A stretch of DNA of 64,000 nt from Rhodobacter sp. (lineage in GTDB: Bacteria; Pseudomonadota; Alphaproteobacteria; Rhodobacterales; Rhodobacteraceae): assembly GCA_020637515.1 (NCBI GenBank), contig JACKKG010000001.1, positions 953,501-1,017,500 of the forward strand. The letters are read 5' to 3'. Of the stretch, positions 43,587 through 52,726 are shown one piece after another. The position numbers were made by a program, and so were the translations under genes. The stretch's first letter is position 1. Every line of letters starts with the position of its first letter. Under the pieces are notes generated by a model. That model saw nothing but the letters and a program-made list of their open reading frames with translations, had not been told where the DNA came from and did not search any database.

Positions 43587-44336
43587 TCACAGCAACCCTT
43601 CCGCCCGGAAGCTGAATTCGCGCGATTTTCCGATGATCAGATGGTCGTGCAAGGTGAGCGAGAGCGCCTCGGCTCCCTGGCGGATGCGGTCGGTGAGGGC
43701 GATGTCCTGCTGGCTGGGCGTCGGATCGCCCGAGGGGTGATTGTGCACGAGGATCAGCGCCGAAGCCTCCAGTTCCAGGCCCCGGCGCAGAACCTCGCGG
43801 GGATAGACGGGGACATGATCGACCGTGCCGCGGCCCTGTTCCTCATCCGCGATCAGGCAATTCTTGCGGTCCAGATAGAGCACGCGCACATGCTCGACGG
43901 CCCGGTGCGCCATGACGGTGTGGCAATAGTCCAGCAGCGCGTCCCACGACGAAATCACCGGACGGTTCAGCATCCGCGCCCGGGTCAGCCGGGCGGCGGC
44001 GGCCTCGGTCAGTTTCAGCGCGACGATGACCGTTTCGCCGACGCCGGGGACCTTGCGCAAGTGCGACTCCGGGGCGGTGATGACCCCGGCGAGCCCGTCG
44101 AAGCGGTCCATCAGCGCCCTGGCGAGCGGCTTGACGTCCTGCCGGGGGATGGCGCCGAACAGGATGAGTTCCAGCAGTTCATAATCCGGCACCGCGCCCG
44201 CGCCCCCTTCGAGAAACCGGGCCCGCAGGCGTTTGCGGTGGTCCCTGAGGTAAGAGGGCAGTGCCGGGCCGCCCGCCGGTCGGGCATCGGCAAACAGGGG
44301 AAGCGGGGCTTCCGAAAGGGCATCGGGCTGGCGCAT
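43587..44336 (-). CDS. radC: RadC family JAB/MPN-domain protein
   Basis: Predicted zinc metalloprotein of 249 residues, with a helix-hairpin-helix region (VPGVGETVIVALKL) followed by a JAB1/MPN domain carrying HNHPSGDPTPSQQD. It is named for a supposed DNA-repair role that is not established; the MPN fold suggests peptidase-like chemistry. The ATG at 44336 was preferred over an upstream in-frame ATG within sequence that includes the dnaJ terminator. It lies downstream of dnaJ on the same strand but beyond that terminator. Confidence 0.9.
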   Translation of the reverse strand: MRQPDALSEAPLPLFADARPAGGPALPSYLRDHRKRLRARFLEGGAGAVPDYELLELILFGAIPRQDVKPLARALMDRFDGLAGVITAPESHLRKVPGVGETVIVALKLTEAAAARLTRARMLNRPVISSWDALLDYCHTVMAHRAVEHVRVLYLDRKNCLIADEEQGRGTVDHVPVYPREVLRRGLELEASALILVHNHPSGDPTPSQQDIALTDRIRQGAEALSLTLHDHLIIGKSREFSFRAEGLL

Positions 44337-44376
44337 GGCCAAGCCTGGACCGGGACTGGTTGAGAAAGCGTTAACG

Positions 44377-44402
44377 AAAACGGCGGCCCCGAGAGACCGC
44401 CG
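44377..44402 (-). terminator. dnaJ terminator
   Basis: On the minus strand CGGCGG...CCGCCG (44402-44381) is followed by TTTT (44380-44377), 26 nt after the dnaJ stop. Confidence 0.75.
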
Positions 44403-44427
44403 CATCGGTGTCACGCCAAAGGGGCGA

Positions 44428-45591
44428 TCAGCCCTTCATGCCTTCCCAGAAGCTTTTGACCTTGCCGAAGAAACTGGTCCCTTCCGGGTGGTTGTCCTGC
44501 GACAGCGATTCGAACTCGCGAAGCAGTTCCTTTTGCCGTGTGGTCAGGTTCACCGGCGTTTCGACGCCCAGTTCGATCAGCATGTCGCCGGCACCGCCGC
44601 CACGCAGCGCGGGCATCCCCTTGCCGCGCAGGCGCATCTGTTTGCCCGCCTGGGCCCCCGCCGGAATCTTCACGCGTGATCGGCCGCCGTCGATTGTCGG
44701 CACTTCAACCTCGCCGCCCAGGGCCGCGGTGGTAAAGCTGACCGGGACGCGGCAATGCAGATCCAGACCGTCACGCTGGAAAAGTGCGTGCTCGCGCACC
44801 TCGATGAAGATGTAGAGATCGCCCGCGGGGCCACCCCTGAGCCCGGCCTCGCCCTCGCCCGACAGGCGAATGCGCGTGCCGGTCTCGACCCCGGCCGGGA
44901 TGTTGACCGAAAGCGAGCGTTCCTTTTCAACCCGGCCGGCCCCCTTGCAGGATTTGCACGGGTTCTTGACGATCTGCCCCAAACCGCCGCAGGTGGGGCA
45001 AGTGCGTTCGACGGTGAAGAAGCCCTGCTGCGCGCGGACCTTGCCCATACCCGAACAGGTCGGGCAGGTGACGGGCTCGGCGCCCCCTTCGGCGCCGGTG
45101 CCGTGGCACTCGTCGCAGGTGGTCAGGGTCGGCACGCGGATGGATTTCTGCGTGCCTTTATAGGCCTCTTCCAGAGACACACGCAGGTTGTAGCGCAGGT
45201 CCGAACCGCGGCTGGCGCGATTGCGCGCGCCGCCGCCGGCCCCGCTGCGGCCGCCCATGAAATCGCCGAACAGATCCTCGAACACATCCGAAAAGGCCGA
45301 GGAGAAATCGCCCCCCGGGTGCCCGCCCCGTGGCCCGCGCGGGCCGGCGCTGGCGCCCATGCCACCCTCGAACGCAGCATGACCGTAACGATCATAGGCC
45401 GCCTTCTTGTCGGCGTCCTTGAGCACGTCATAGGCCTCGTTCACTTCCTTGAACTGGGCCTCGGCGTCGGGGTTGTCCTTGTTGCGGTCGGGGTGCAGTT
45501 CCTTCGCCTTGGTGCGGTAGGCCTTTTTCAGCTCGTCCGCCGACGCGCCGCGGGCCGCACCCAGGACTTCGTAATAGTCGCGCTTGGCCAT
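44428..45591 (-). CDS. dnaJ: chaperone protein DnaJ (Hsp40)
   Basis: Co-chaperone that delivers unfolded protein to DnaK and stimulates its ATPase. The 387-residue type I DnaJ has a J domain with HPD (in ELHPDRNKDNP), a Gly-rich stretch (about 75-125), four zinc repeats (CDECHGTG, CPTCSGMG, CPTCGGLG, CKSCKGAG) and the C-terminal substrate domain ending FWEGMKG. AGGTGAGG precedes the ATG. It follows dnaK by 73 nt containing a strong hairpin, and is probably expressed from the dnaK promoter with partial attenuation. Confidence 0.97.
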   Translation of the reverse strand: MAKRDYYEVLGAARGASADELKKAYRTKAKELHPDRNKDNPDAEAQFKEVNEAYDVLKDADKKAAYDRYGHAAFEGGMGASAGPRGPRGGHPGGDFSSAFSDVFEDLFGDFMGGRSGAGGGARNRASRGSDLRYNLRVSLEEAYKGTQKSIRVPTLTTCDECHGTGAEGGAEPVTCPTCSGMGKVRAQQGFFTVERTCPTCGGLGQIVKNPCKSCKGAGRVEKERSLSVNIPAGVETGTRIRLSGEGEAGLRGGPAGDLYIFIEVREHALFQRDGLDLHCRVPVSFTTAALGGEVEVPTIDGGRSRVKIPAGAQAGKQMRLRGKGMPALRGGGAGDMLIELGVETPVNLTTRQKELLREFESLSQDNHPEGTSFFGKVKSFWEGMKG

Positions 45592-45617
45592 CCGTGGACC
45601 TCACCTTTCAACAGCAA

Positions 45618-45647
45618 GGCCCCGGTCCGGCATGACCGGCCGGGGCC
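45618..45647 (-). promoter_or_regulatory. intercistronic dnaK-dnaJ hairpin
   Basis: GGCCCCGG, a one-base bulge and CCGG pair with CCGG and CCGGGGCC around a 5-nt loop: 12 base pairs, all GC, with no T run. It is likely an mRNA stability or attenuation element setting the DnaK:DnaJ ratio. Confidence 0.6.
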
Positions 45648-45664
45648 CCGCGGATCACACGGCG

Positions 45665-47578
45665 TCAGCCGCGACGCTTGTTGTCGTCGAGGTCCTCGAA
45701 GTCGGCATCGACGATGTCGTCATCGACCGGGCGCGGCTCGTCGTCCGAGGACCCGTCCTCGCCGGTTTCCTGCTGCGCCTTGTAGATCGCTTCGCCAAGC
45801 TTCATCGAGGCATCGCGGACGTTGTTGATGCCCGACTTGATCTTCTCGGCATCGTCGCCTTCCAGCGTGTCCTTCAGCGCGGCGATGGCCAGTTCGATCG
45901 CTTCGACGGTCGTCGGGTCCACCTTGTCCTTGTATTCGGACAGCGACTTTTCGGTCGAGTGGATCAGGCTTTCGGCCTGGTTCTTTGCCTCGACCAGATC
46001 ACGGCGGGCCTTGTCGGCGTCGGCGTTCGCCTCGGCGTCCTTGATCATCTGTTCGATATCGGCATCCGACAGACCGCCCGAAGCCTGGATCGTGATCCGC
46101 TGCTCCTTGTTGGTGGCCTTGTCGCGGGCCGACACGTTGACGATGCCGTTCGCGTCGATGTCGAAGGTCACCTCGATCTGCGGCAGGCCACGCGGCGCGG
46201 GGGGGATCCCCTCGAGGTTGAACTGGCCCAGGATCTTGTTGTCCGCGGCCATTTCGCGCTCGCCCTGGAACACCCGGATCGTCACCGCGTTCTGGTTGTC
46301 CTCGGCAGTCGAGAACACCTGCGATTTCTTGGTCGGGATCGTGGTGTTGCGGTCGATCAGGCGGGTAAAGACACCCCCCAGCGTTTCGATGCCCAGCGAC
46401 AGCGGCGTGACGTCCAGCAGGACCACGTCCTTGACGTCGCCTTGCAGCACGCCGGCCTGGATGGCGGCGCCCATCGCCACGACTTCGTCAGGGTTCACGC
46501 CCTTGTGGGGCTCTTTGCCGAAGAACTTGGTGACTTCCTCGAGGACCTTAGGCATCCGGGTCATGCCGCCGACCAGCACGACCTCGTCGATGTCGCCTTT
46601 CGACAGGCCGGCATCCTTCAGCGCCTGCGCGCAGGGCTTCATCGACTTGACGATCAGGTCGCCGACCAGGCTTTCCAGCTTGGCGCGGGTCAGTTTCATG
46701 ACCAGGTGCAGCGGCTGCCCGGTGTTCTTGTCCATCGAGATGAACGGCTGGTTGATCTCGGTCTGCTGGCTGGAGGACAGCTCGATCTTGGCCTTTTCCG
46801 ACGCCTCTTTCAGGCGCTGAAGGGCCATCTTGTCCAGGCTCAGATCGACGCCATGCTCTTTCTTGAACTCGTCCACCAGGTAGGTGACGATCCGCATGTC
46901 GAAGTCTTCGCCACCCAGGAAGGTGTCGCCGTTTGTCGATTTCACCTCGAACAGGCCGTCGTCGATTTCCAGGATCGAGATGTCGAAGGTCCCGCCGCCG
47001 AGGTCATAGACCGCGATCGTCTTGGAGCCTTCCTTGTCCAGGCCATAGGCCAGCGCGGCCGCGGTCGGTTCGTTGATGATGCGCAGCACTTCCAGGCCGG
47101 CGATCTTGCCCGCGTCCTTGGTCGCCTGACGCTGCGCGTCGTTGAAATAGGCGGGCACGGTGATGACGGCCTGCGTGACGGATTCACCCAGGTAGCTTTC
47201 GGCGGTTTCCTTCATCTTTTGCAGGATGAAGGCGCTGATCTGGCTGGGCGAGTATTTGTCGCTCCGAACCTCGACCCAGGCGTCGCCGTTGCCGCCGTCC
47301 ACGATCTTGTAGGGGACGAGCTTGCGATCCTTTTCGACCTCGGCATCCGAGGTCCGGCGCCCGATCAGGCGCTTCACCGCAAAGACGGTGTTGGTGGGGT
47401 TGGTCACGGCCTGGCGCTTTGCCGGCTGGCCGACCAGACGTTCGCTTTCGGTGAAACCAACGATCGACGGCGTGGTGCGCGCGCCTTCCGAGTTCTCGAT
47501 GACGCGGGGCTGCGAGCCTTCCATGATGGCCACGCAGGAGTTGGTCGTCCCGAGGTCGATCCCGATGACTTTAGCCAT
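45665..47578 (-). CDS. dnaK: chaperone protein DnaK (Hsp70)
   Basis: ATP-driven Hsp70. The 637-residue protein has the nucleotide domain (IGIDLGTTNSCVA at the N terminus, VYDLGGGTFDISIL, VVLVGGMTRMPKV), the interdomain linker VVLLDVTPLSLGIE, the substrate domain and the helical lid, and it ends in an acidic tail with DDDIVDADFEDLDD. AGAGGA precedes the ATG. A sigma-32-like promoter lies about 115 nt upstream. grpE is not adjacent. Confidence 0.97.
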   Translation of the reverse strand: MAKVIGIDLGTTNSCVAIMEGSQPRVIENSEGARTTPSIVGFTESERLVGQPAKRQAVTNPTNTVFAVKRLIGRRTSDAEVEKDRKLVPYKIVDGGNGDAWVEVRSDKYSPSQISAFILQKMKETAESYLGESVTQAVITVPAYFNDAQRQATKDAGKIAGLEVLRIINEPTAAALAYGLDKEGSKTIAVYDLGGGTFDISILEIDDGLFEVKSTNGDTFLGGEDFDMRIVTYLVDEFKKEHGVDLSLDKMALQRLKEASEKAKIELSSSQQTEINQPFISMDKNTGQPLHLVMKLTRAKLESLVGDLIVKSMKPCAQALKDAGLSKGDIDEVVLVGGMTRMPKVLEEVTKFFGKEPHKGVNPDEVVAMGAAIQAGVLQGDVKDVVLLDVTPLSLGIETLGGVFTRLIDRNTTIPTKKSQVFSTAEDNQNAVTIRVFQGEREMAADNKILGQFNLEGIPPAPRGLPQIEVTFDIDANGIVNVSARDKATNKEQRITIQASGGLSDADIEQMIKDAEANADADKARRDLVEAKNQAESLIHSTEKSLSEYKDKVDPTTVEAIELAIAALKDTLEGDDAEKIKSGINNVRDASMKLGEAIYKAQQETGEDGSSDDEPRPVDDDIVDADFEDLDDNKRRG

Positions 47579-47690
47579 ATTGAAATCCTCTTTCCTTCGG
47601 CGATGTTGTGGGGCGACGATCCTGTCAGGCTTCGCCTCCCCGATCCCAGAACCGGGGACCCCTTCAGGGCGTTTTTCCCGGCTTCGTGGG

Positions 47691-47721
47691 CTATATAGGG
47701 AGGGGGAAACGGGCCTGCAAG
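47691..47721 (-). promoter_or_regulatory. predicted heat-shock (sigma-32/RpoH) promoter of dnaKJ
   Basis: On the minus strand CTTGCAGG (47721-47714) and CCTATATAG (47699-47691) match the alphaproteobacterial RpoH form CTTG...CYTATNT with suitable spacing. They lie about 115 nt upstream of dnaK. No CIRCE repeat is seen. Confidence 0.65.
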
Positions 47722-47758
47722 CGCCCGCACCGTGCCAATTTCAAACGAGTTTCACGGA

Positions 47759-48685
47759 TCACCCGCCAACCTGGGCGATCACCAGCGGAACCGTCAGCAC
47801 GCTGAGCGCAGTCGAGATCAGGATCGCGGCGGATACGCGGGCGACGGCGACGCCGAAATGCTGCGCCAGGATATAGACATTGCCGGCGACGGGCAGCGCG
47901 GCGGCACTGACCAGCACGCCGGCCGCATAGGCGTCAACGTGAAAGATCCAGATCGCGGCGCCCCCCACGGCCAGCGGGTGCAGCACCAGCTTGGCAAAGC
48001 TCAGCCACCCGGCAACGGTCAGGCGTTCCGCGCGCCTGTTGGTCAGGCTGGCGCCGATGGCGAACAGCGCGCCGGGCGTGGCGGCAGCCCCCAGCAGCGC
48101 GGTGGTTGCGGTCAAGGGGCCGGGCAGGGGCAGGCCGGTCGCCGACCACGACAGCCCGGCGGCCATCGCCACAACCATCGGATTGCGCGCCAGCCCCAGC
48201 CCGATCAGGCGGGGCAGGGCGGGGGTCAGGCGGCCTTCGCGGGCCAGCGTGATGATGACGGTCAGCAGGCTGGAAAACACGATCAGGTCGATCGAAAGAA
48301 CCAGCAGCACCGTGCGCGCGGCCTGATCGCCCAGCAGCAGCACCAACATCGGCACGCCCAGAAAGCCGGTGTTGCCGATGACGGCGGTGTGGGCCTCCAT
48401 CACCGCCTCGGTCAGGGGGCGCAGGCGGACGAACGCCACGGCCAGCGCGATCAGGTAGACCACGCCGCAGCCCCAAAGATAGGCCGCCGCCGCCCGAGGT
48501 TCAAAGATCTCGGACGGCGACATGCTGGCCGAGAACCCGAACAGCATGGCCGAGAGGGCAAAGTAGAAGACGAACTTGGTCAGCCAGGCGGTGGCCTCGG
48601 GCGGGAAGAATCCGATCTTGCCGGCGCCGTATCCCAGCCCGATGACCGCGAAAAAGGGCAAGGTTTGCAGAAAGACCGCCAGCAT
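47759..48685 (-). CDS. AEC family auxin-efflux-like transporter
   Basis: Inner-membrane carrier of about 308 residues with the ten-helix, two-repeat pattern of the AEC/bile-acid fold. It opens with LAVFLQTLPFFAVIGLGYGAGK and has the helix-breaking ALSAMLFGFS and TNRRAERLT segments. Bacterial members export or import small acids such as malonate or malate; this substrate is unknown. The ATG at 48685 matches the family start; upstream extension runs into the divergent promoter. It lies upstream of dnaK on the same strand, with 180 bp between. Confidence 0.87.
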   Translation of the reverse strand: MLAVFLQTLPFFAVIGLGYGAGKIGFFPPEATAWLTKFVFYFALSAMLFGFSASMSPSEIFEPRAAAAYLWGCGVVYLIALAVAFVRLRPLTEAVMEAHTAVIGNTGFLGVPMLVLLLGDQAARTVLLVLSIDLIVFSSLLTVIITLAREGRLTPALPRLIGLGLARNPMVVAMAAGLSWSATGLPLPGPLTATTALLGAAATPGALFAIGASLTNRRAERLTVAGWLSFAKLVLHPLAVGGAAIWIFHVDAYAAGVLVSAAALPVAGNVYILAQHFGVAVARVSAAILISTALSVLTVPLVIAQVGG

Positions 48686-48815
48686 GAACCCGAGGTAACA
48701 CGCCCTGCGCGCCCTCGCCAGTAGGAGACGACGCCACGGCATTGATTGAAACGGCTTCGCAAAACCGGCATCCTCGGCGCGAGGGGCGCGGATCGTCGCG
48801 CCTGGGAGGATGACC

Positions 48816-50711
48816 ATGACGCGCCAATTCGCCACCGCCGCCGACTCTGCCGCCATCGAGGCCGAAATGCCCTGGTCCGAGCGCGACGTTCCCGTCACCG
48901 TCTATGACAGGATCGTCCGCACCCGGGCCCTGCACGGCAAGGGCAAGGCGTTTTCGTTCCAGCTGTTCGCCGAGGACGGCGCCCCGGCCGAGACGCTGAC
49001 CTGGGCCGAATTCCTGGCGCGCGTGACGCAGGCGGCCAATTTCTTCCGCAGTCTGGGCGTGGGCGAGGGCGATACCGTCGCCTATGTGCTGCCCACGATC
49101 AACGAAACCGCGATCACCCTGTTCGGCGCGATGGCGGCCGGGATCGTCAACCCGATCAATCCGCTTCTGGAACCCGAAAAGATCGCCGGCATCCTGCGCG
49201 AGACAAATGCCAGGGTGGTCGTCACCCTGCGCGCCTTTCCCAAGACGGACGTGGCGCAGAAGGTTGCCGAAGCTGTTGCCAACGCCCCCAATGTCAAGCA
49301 CGTGGTCGAGGTGGACCTGAACCACTACATGACCGGCGTGAAAAAGATGCTGGTGCCGTTGATCCGGCCCAAGAACCCGGTTCGGCACAGCGCGAAGATC
49401 TGGCATTTCTACCGCGAATTGCAAAAGCAGCCCGACCAGCGGCTGACCTTCGACCAGACACAGCAGGACCGGGTCTGCGCCTATTTCCATACCGGCGGCA
49501 CGACGGGGCTGCCCAAGGTCGCGCAGCACAAGGCCTCGGGGCTGATGTATAACGGCTGGCTGGGGGCGGAACTGTTGCTGAGCGAGGAGGACACGATCCT
49601 CTGCCCGCTGCCCCTGTTCCACGTCTTTGCCGCCTATCCGGTGGTGATGGCGGCGGTGACGGCGGGCGCGCATGTGGTGCTGCCGACGCCCCAGGGCTAC
49701 CGCGGGGATCATGTGTTCGACAATTTCTGGAAGCTGGTCGAACGCTGGCGCGCGACCTTCATCATCACCGTGCCGACCGCCCTGTCGGCGCTGATGCAGC
49801 GCCCGGTCAACGCCGATATTTCCACGCTGAAGAGCGGCTTCTCGGGCTCGGCCGCGCTGCCTGTCGAGCTGTTCAAACGCTTCGAACAGGCGACCGGCGT
49901 CGCCATCGTGGAAGGTTACGGCCTGACCGAGGCAACCTGCCTGGTGTCGGCCAACCCGGTCAGCGGGCAGAAGAAGATCGGCTCGGTCGGGCTGCCGTTC
50001 CCCTATACGGACGTCAAGATCGCCCATTGCGCGGCGGATGGAACCGTCACCCGGGAATGCGGCGTGGACGAGGTGGGCGAGATCTGCGTCGCAAACCCCG
50101 GCGTCTGGGCCGGAAACACCTATACCGAGGCGGCGAAGAACAAGGGCCTCTATGCCGGCGGCACGCATTTGCGCACCGGCGATCTGGGGCGGATCGACGC
50201 CGACGGGTATCTGTGGATCACCGGGCGGGCCAAGGATCTGATCATCCGGGGCGGGCACAACATCGACCCCGCCATGATCGAGGAGGCGATGCTGGCGCAC
50301 CCCGCCGTCGCCTTTGCCGGCGCCATCGGCCAGCCCGACGCATCGGCGGGCGAATTGCCGTGCGTCTATGTGGAACTGGTCGCGGGCGCGACCGTCACCA
50401 CCCGCGAGTTGATCGACCACGCGGCCGAGCGCATTCCCGAACGCGCCGCGGTGCCGAAATGGATCGAGGTTCTGCCCGAGCTGCCCAAGACCGCCGTGGG
50501 CAAGGTGTTCAAGCCCGATCTGCGCCGCATGGCGATCACGCGGGTCTTCGACAAGGCCTTCAAGGACGCCGGGCTCGCTGCCCATGTCGCCGGCGTGATC
50601 GAGGACAAGAAACGCGGCCTGGTGGCGCAGGTTGCGCGGCAGGGCACGGTGGACGAGGGCAAGCTGCGCGACCTGCTGGGGCAGTATACGGTCGCCTGGG
50701 ACCTGGTCTGA
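48816..50711 (+). CDS. acyl-CoA synthetase (AMP-dependent synthetase/ligase family)
   Basis: Activates an organic acid to its CoA thioester through an acyl-AMP. The 631-residue protein has the P loop YFHTGGTTGLPKVA, EGYGLTEATC, ITGRAKDLIIRGGHNIDP (hinge) and the catalytic Lys in LPKTAVGKVFKPDLR. The ATG at 48816 is 5 nt after GGGAGGA; an ATG 6 nt earlier overlaps that site and is unlikely. It belongs to the group annotated as acyl-CoA synthetases with a ~60-residue N-terminal extension, and the substrate is not evident. Divergent from the AEC transporter, it might activate what that carrier moves, but this is conjecture. Confidence 0.88.
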   Translation: MTRQFATAADSAAIEAEMPWSERDVPVTVYDRIVRTRALHGKGKAFSFQLFAEDGAPAETLTWAEFLARVTQAANFFRSLGVGEGDTVAYVLPTINETAITLFGAMAAGIVNPINPLLEPEKIAGILRETNARVVVTLRAFPKTDVAQKVAEAVANAPNVKHVVEVDLNHYMTGVKKMLVPLIRPKNPVRHSAKIWHFYRELQKQPDQRLTFDQTQQDRVCAYFHTGGTTGLPKVAQHKASGLMYNGWLGAELLLSEEDTILCPLPLFHVFAAYPVVMAAVTAGAHVVLPTPQGYRGDHVFDNFWKLVERWRATFIITVPTALSALMQRPVNADISTLKSGFSGSAALPVELFKRFEQATGVAIVEGYGLTEATCLVSANPVSGQKKIGSVGLPFPYTDVKIAHCAADGTVTRECGVDEVGEICVANPGVWAGNTYTEAAKNKGLYAGGTHLRTGDLGRIDADGYLWITGRAKDLIIRGGHNIDPAMIEEAMLAHPAVAFAGAIGQPDASAGELPCVYVELVAGATVTTRELIDHAAERIPERAAVPKWIEVLPELPKTAVGKVFKPDLRRMAITRVFDKAFKDAGLAAHVAGVIEDKKRGLVAQVARQGTVDEGKLRDLLGQYTVAWDLV

Positions 50712-50781
50712 CGGTTTGGTTCCGGGCGTTGCCTTTCGGCGCCCGGGGCCTTAGCTCTGCGCCCAGACAGGAGGCCCCGCC

Positions 50782-51882
50782 ATGCCCGCACCGATTCCCG
50801 TGACCCTGCTGACCGGTTTCCTCGGCTCTGGCAAGACGACCTTGCTGAACGCCCTGCTCAAGGACCCGGGGATGGAGCGCGCCGCGGTCGTCATCAACGA
50901 GTTCGGCGAGATCGGACTGGATCACGACCTGATCGAAAGCTCGACCGAGACGATGGTGCTTATGGCCTCGGGGTGCCTGTGCTGCACGGTGCGCGGCGAT
51001 CTGGCCGAGACGCTGAATGACCTGCGCGAACGGCGCGATGCGAGTGAGATCGCCTTTGATCGCGTGGTGATCGAAACCACTGGCATCGCCGATCCCGCGC
51101 CCATCGTGCAGACCCTGGTGATGGACGGCGACCTGTCCTATGACTTTGCGCTGGATGGCGTGGTGGTGACCGCCGACGCCGCGACCGGCGCGCAGACGCT
51201 GGACAAGCAGTTCGAGGCCGTCCAGCAGGTGGCGATGGCCGACCGCATCGTGCTGACAAAGACCGACCTGGTGACGCCCGCGCAACTGGCCGCGTTCGAA
51301 AAGCGGCTGGCCGCGATCAACCCGGGTGCGCCGCGCCACCGGGCCGATCATGGGCGGATCGACCCCGCCCTGCTGTTCGGCCTGGCGCCGCGCCCCGAAA
51401 GCACGCAGGCGCAGGCGCTGGCCTGGGTGGCCGCCCAGCCGAAAAAGGCCAGCCTTCCGCCCCTGAGCGGGTTGAAGCAGACGCAACCCGCCGGAATGGG
51501 GCAAAGCTATGGCTTGTTCGGCGTGGGCAGCACGGCCGGCGCGCGCCCCTCGCACGACGGGCGCGTCACCTCGCAGTCGATCGAGATCGCACAGCCGATT
51601 TCGCCCATCGTCTTCGATCTGTGGCTGGAAAGCCTGATGAATTCCGCTGCCGCCGACATCCTGCGGCTGAAGGGCGTGGTGCATGTCGAGGGGATGAAGC
51701 ATCCCTTTGCCCTGCACGGCGTCCAGCACATCTTTCACCCGCCCGTGCCGCTGACCCATTGGCCCGAGGGCGACAAGACCACCCGCATCGTCGTCATCGG
51801 ACGCGATCTGCCGCCCGGGTATCTTGAGGACAGCCTGTCTTTCCTGCGCTCGGCGCCGCCGGTCACGGAACACCGGCTGTAA
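50782..51882 (+). CDS. CobW/COG0523 family GTPase, putative metal chaperone
   Basis: P-loop GTPase of 366 residues that delivers zinc, cobalt or another metal to targets. Walker A is GFLGSGKTTLL, the metal-binding CxCC is in GCLCCTVRGDL, the NKxD-like motif is LTKTD, and the CobW C-terminal domain follows (PISPIVFDLWLESLM...KGVVHVEGMKHPFALHGVQHIFHPP). It starts 70 nt after the acyl-CoA synthetase gene and shares a terminator with convergent sdhB. No Zur-like or cobalamin site is apparent, so the metal cannot be deduced. Confidence 0.9.
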   Translation: MPAPIPVTLLTGFLGSGKTTLLNALLKDPGMERAAVVINEFGEIGLDHDLIESSTETMVLMASGCLCCTVRGDLAETLNDLRERRDASEIAFDRVVIETTGIADPAPIVQTLVMDGDLSYDFALDGVVVTADAATGAQTLDKQFEAVQQVAMADRIVLTKTDLVTPAQLAAFEKRLAAINPGAPRHRADHGRIDPALLFGLAPRPESTQAQALAWVAAQPKKASLPPLSGLKQTQPAGMGQSYGLFGVGSTAGARPSHDGRVTSQSIEIAQPISPIVFDLWLESLMNSAAADILRLKGVVHVEGMKHPFALHGVQHIFHPPVPLTHWPEGDKTTRIVVIGRDLPPGYLEDSLSFLRSAPPVTEHRL

Positions 51883-51886
51883 CGCA

Positions 51887-51913
51887 AAAGGCCCCGGATC
51901 GCTCCGGGGCCTT
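51887..51913. terminator. bidirectional terminator between the COG0523 and sdhB genes
   Basis: AAAGGCCCCGG-loop-CCGGGGCCTTT is a perfect 11-bp stem with A and T tails on opposite sides, placed between convergent stops. Confidence 0.85.
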
Positions 51914-51933
51914 TCGGTTTGCGGTGTCGTGGA

Positions 51934-52713
51934 TCACACGACCCGTTCGACCATCATCTTCTTGATCTCGGCGATGGCCTTGGCCGGGTTCAGCCCTTTG
52001 GGGCAGGTCGAGGCGCAGTTCATGATCGTGTGGCAGCGATACAGTTTGAACGGATCGTGCAGATCGTCCAGACGCTCGCCCGTGGTCTCGTCGCGCGAAT
52101 CGATGATCCAGCGATAGGCGTGCAACAGCGCCGCCGGGCCCAGATAGCGGTCGGCGTTCCACCAGTAGCTGGGGCACGAGGTCGAGCAGCACGCGCACAT
52201 GACGCACTCATACAGACCGTCCAGCTTGGCGCGATCCTCGATCGACTGCTTCCATTCCTTGGCCGGGGTGTTCGACTTGGTTTCCAGCCAGGGCATGATC
52301 GATTCATGCTGGGCATAGAAATGCGTCAGATCCGGCACCAGATCCTTGACCACCGGCATGTGCGGCAAGGGGTAGATCTTCACGTCGCCCTTGATCTCGT
52401 CCATGCCAAAGATGCAGGCCAAGGTGTTGCGCCCGTCGATGTTCATCGCGCAGGACCCGCAGATCCCCTCGCGGCACGACCGCCGGAAGGTCAGCGTCGG
52501 GTCGATCTCGTTCTTGATCTTGATGAGCGCGTCCAGGACCATCGGCCCGCAGGTGTCCATATCGACGAAATAGGTATCGACACGGGGGTTTTCGCCATCG
52601 TCGGGCGACCAGCGGTAGATGCGGAAGGTCCGGGTGTTCTTTGCGCCCTCGGGCTTTGGCCAGGTCTTGCCGGTGCGGATCTTCGAGTTCTTCGGCAGGG
52701 TGAGTTGAACCAT
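51934..52713 (-). CDS. sdhB: succinate dehydrogenase iron-sulfur subunit
   Basis: Carries electrons from SdhA to ubiquinone in complex II. The 259-residue protein has the 2Fe-2S ligands in SCREGICGSCAMNI, the 4Fe-4S set in CVMCACCSTSCPSYWW and the 3Fe-4S set in CHTIMNCASTCPKGLNP. GAGGAGG precedes the ATG. It is the last gene of sdhCDAB, 13 nt after sdhA, without the small extra ORF often found between these genes in relatives. Confidence 0.97.
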   Translation of the reverse strand: MVQLTLPKNSKIRTGKTWPKPEGAKNTRTFRIYRWSPDDGENPRVDTYFVDMDTCGPMVLDALIKIKNEIDPTLTFRRSCREGICGSCAMNIDGRNTLACIFGMDEIKGDVKIYPLPHMPVVKDLVPDLTHFYAQHESIMPWLETKSNTPAKEWKQSIEDRAKLDGLYECVMCACCSTSCPSYWWNADRYLGPAALLHAYRWIIDSRDETTGERLDDLHDPFKLYRCHTIMNCASTCPKGLNPAKAIAEIKKMMVERVV

Positions 52714-52726
52714 CTGCGTGCCCTCC

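Noticed and set aside
45584..47698. A 704-codon open frame antisense to dnaK
   Set aside because: It is a shadow of dnaK codon bias with no ribosome site and no recognisable domain.
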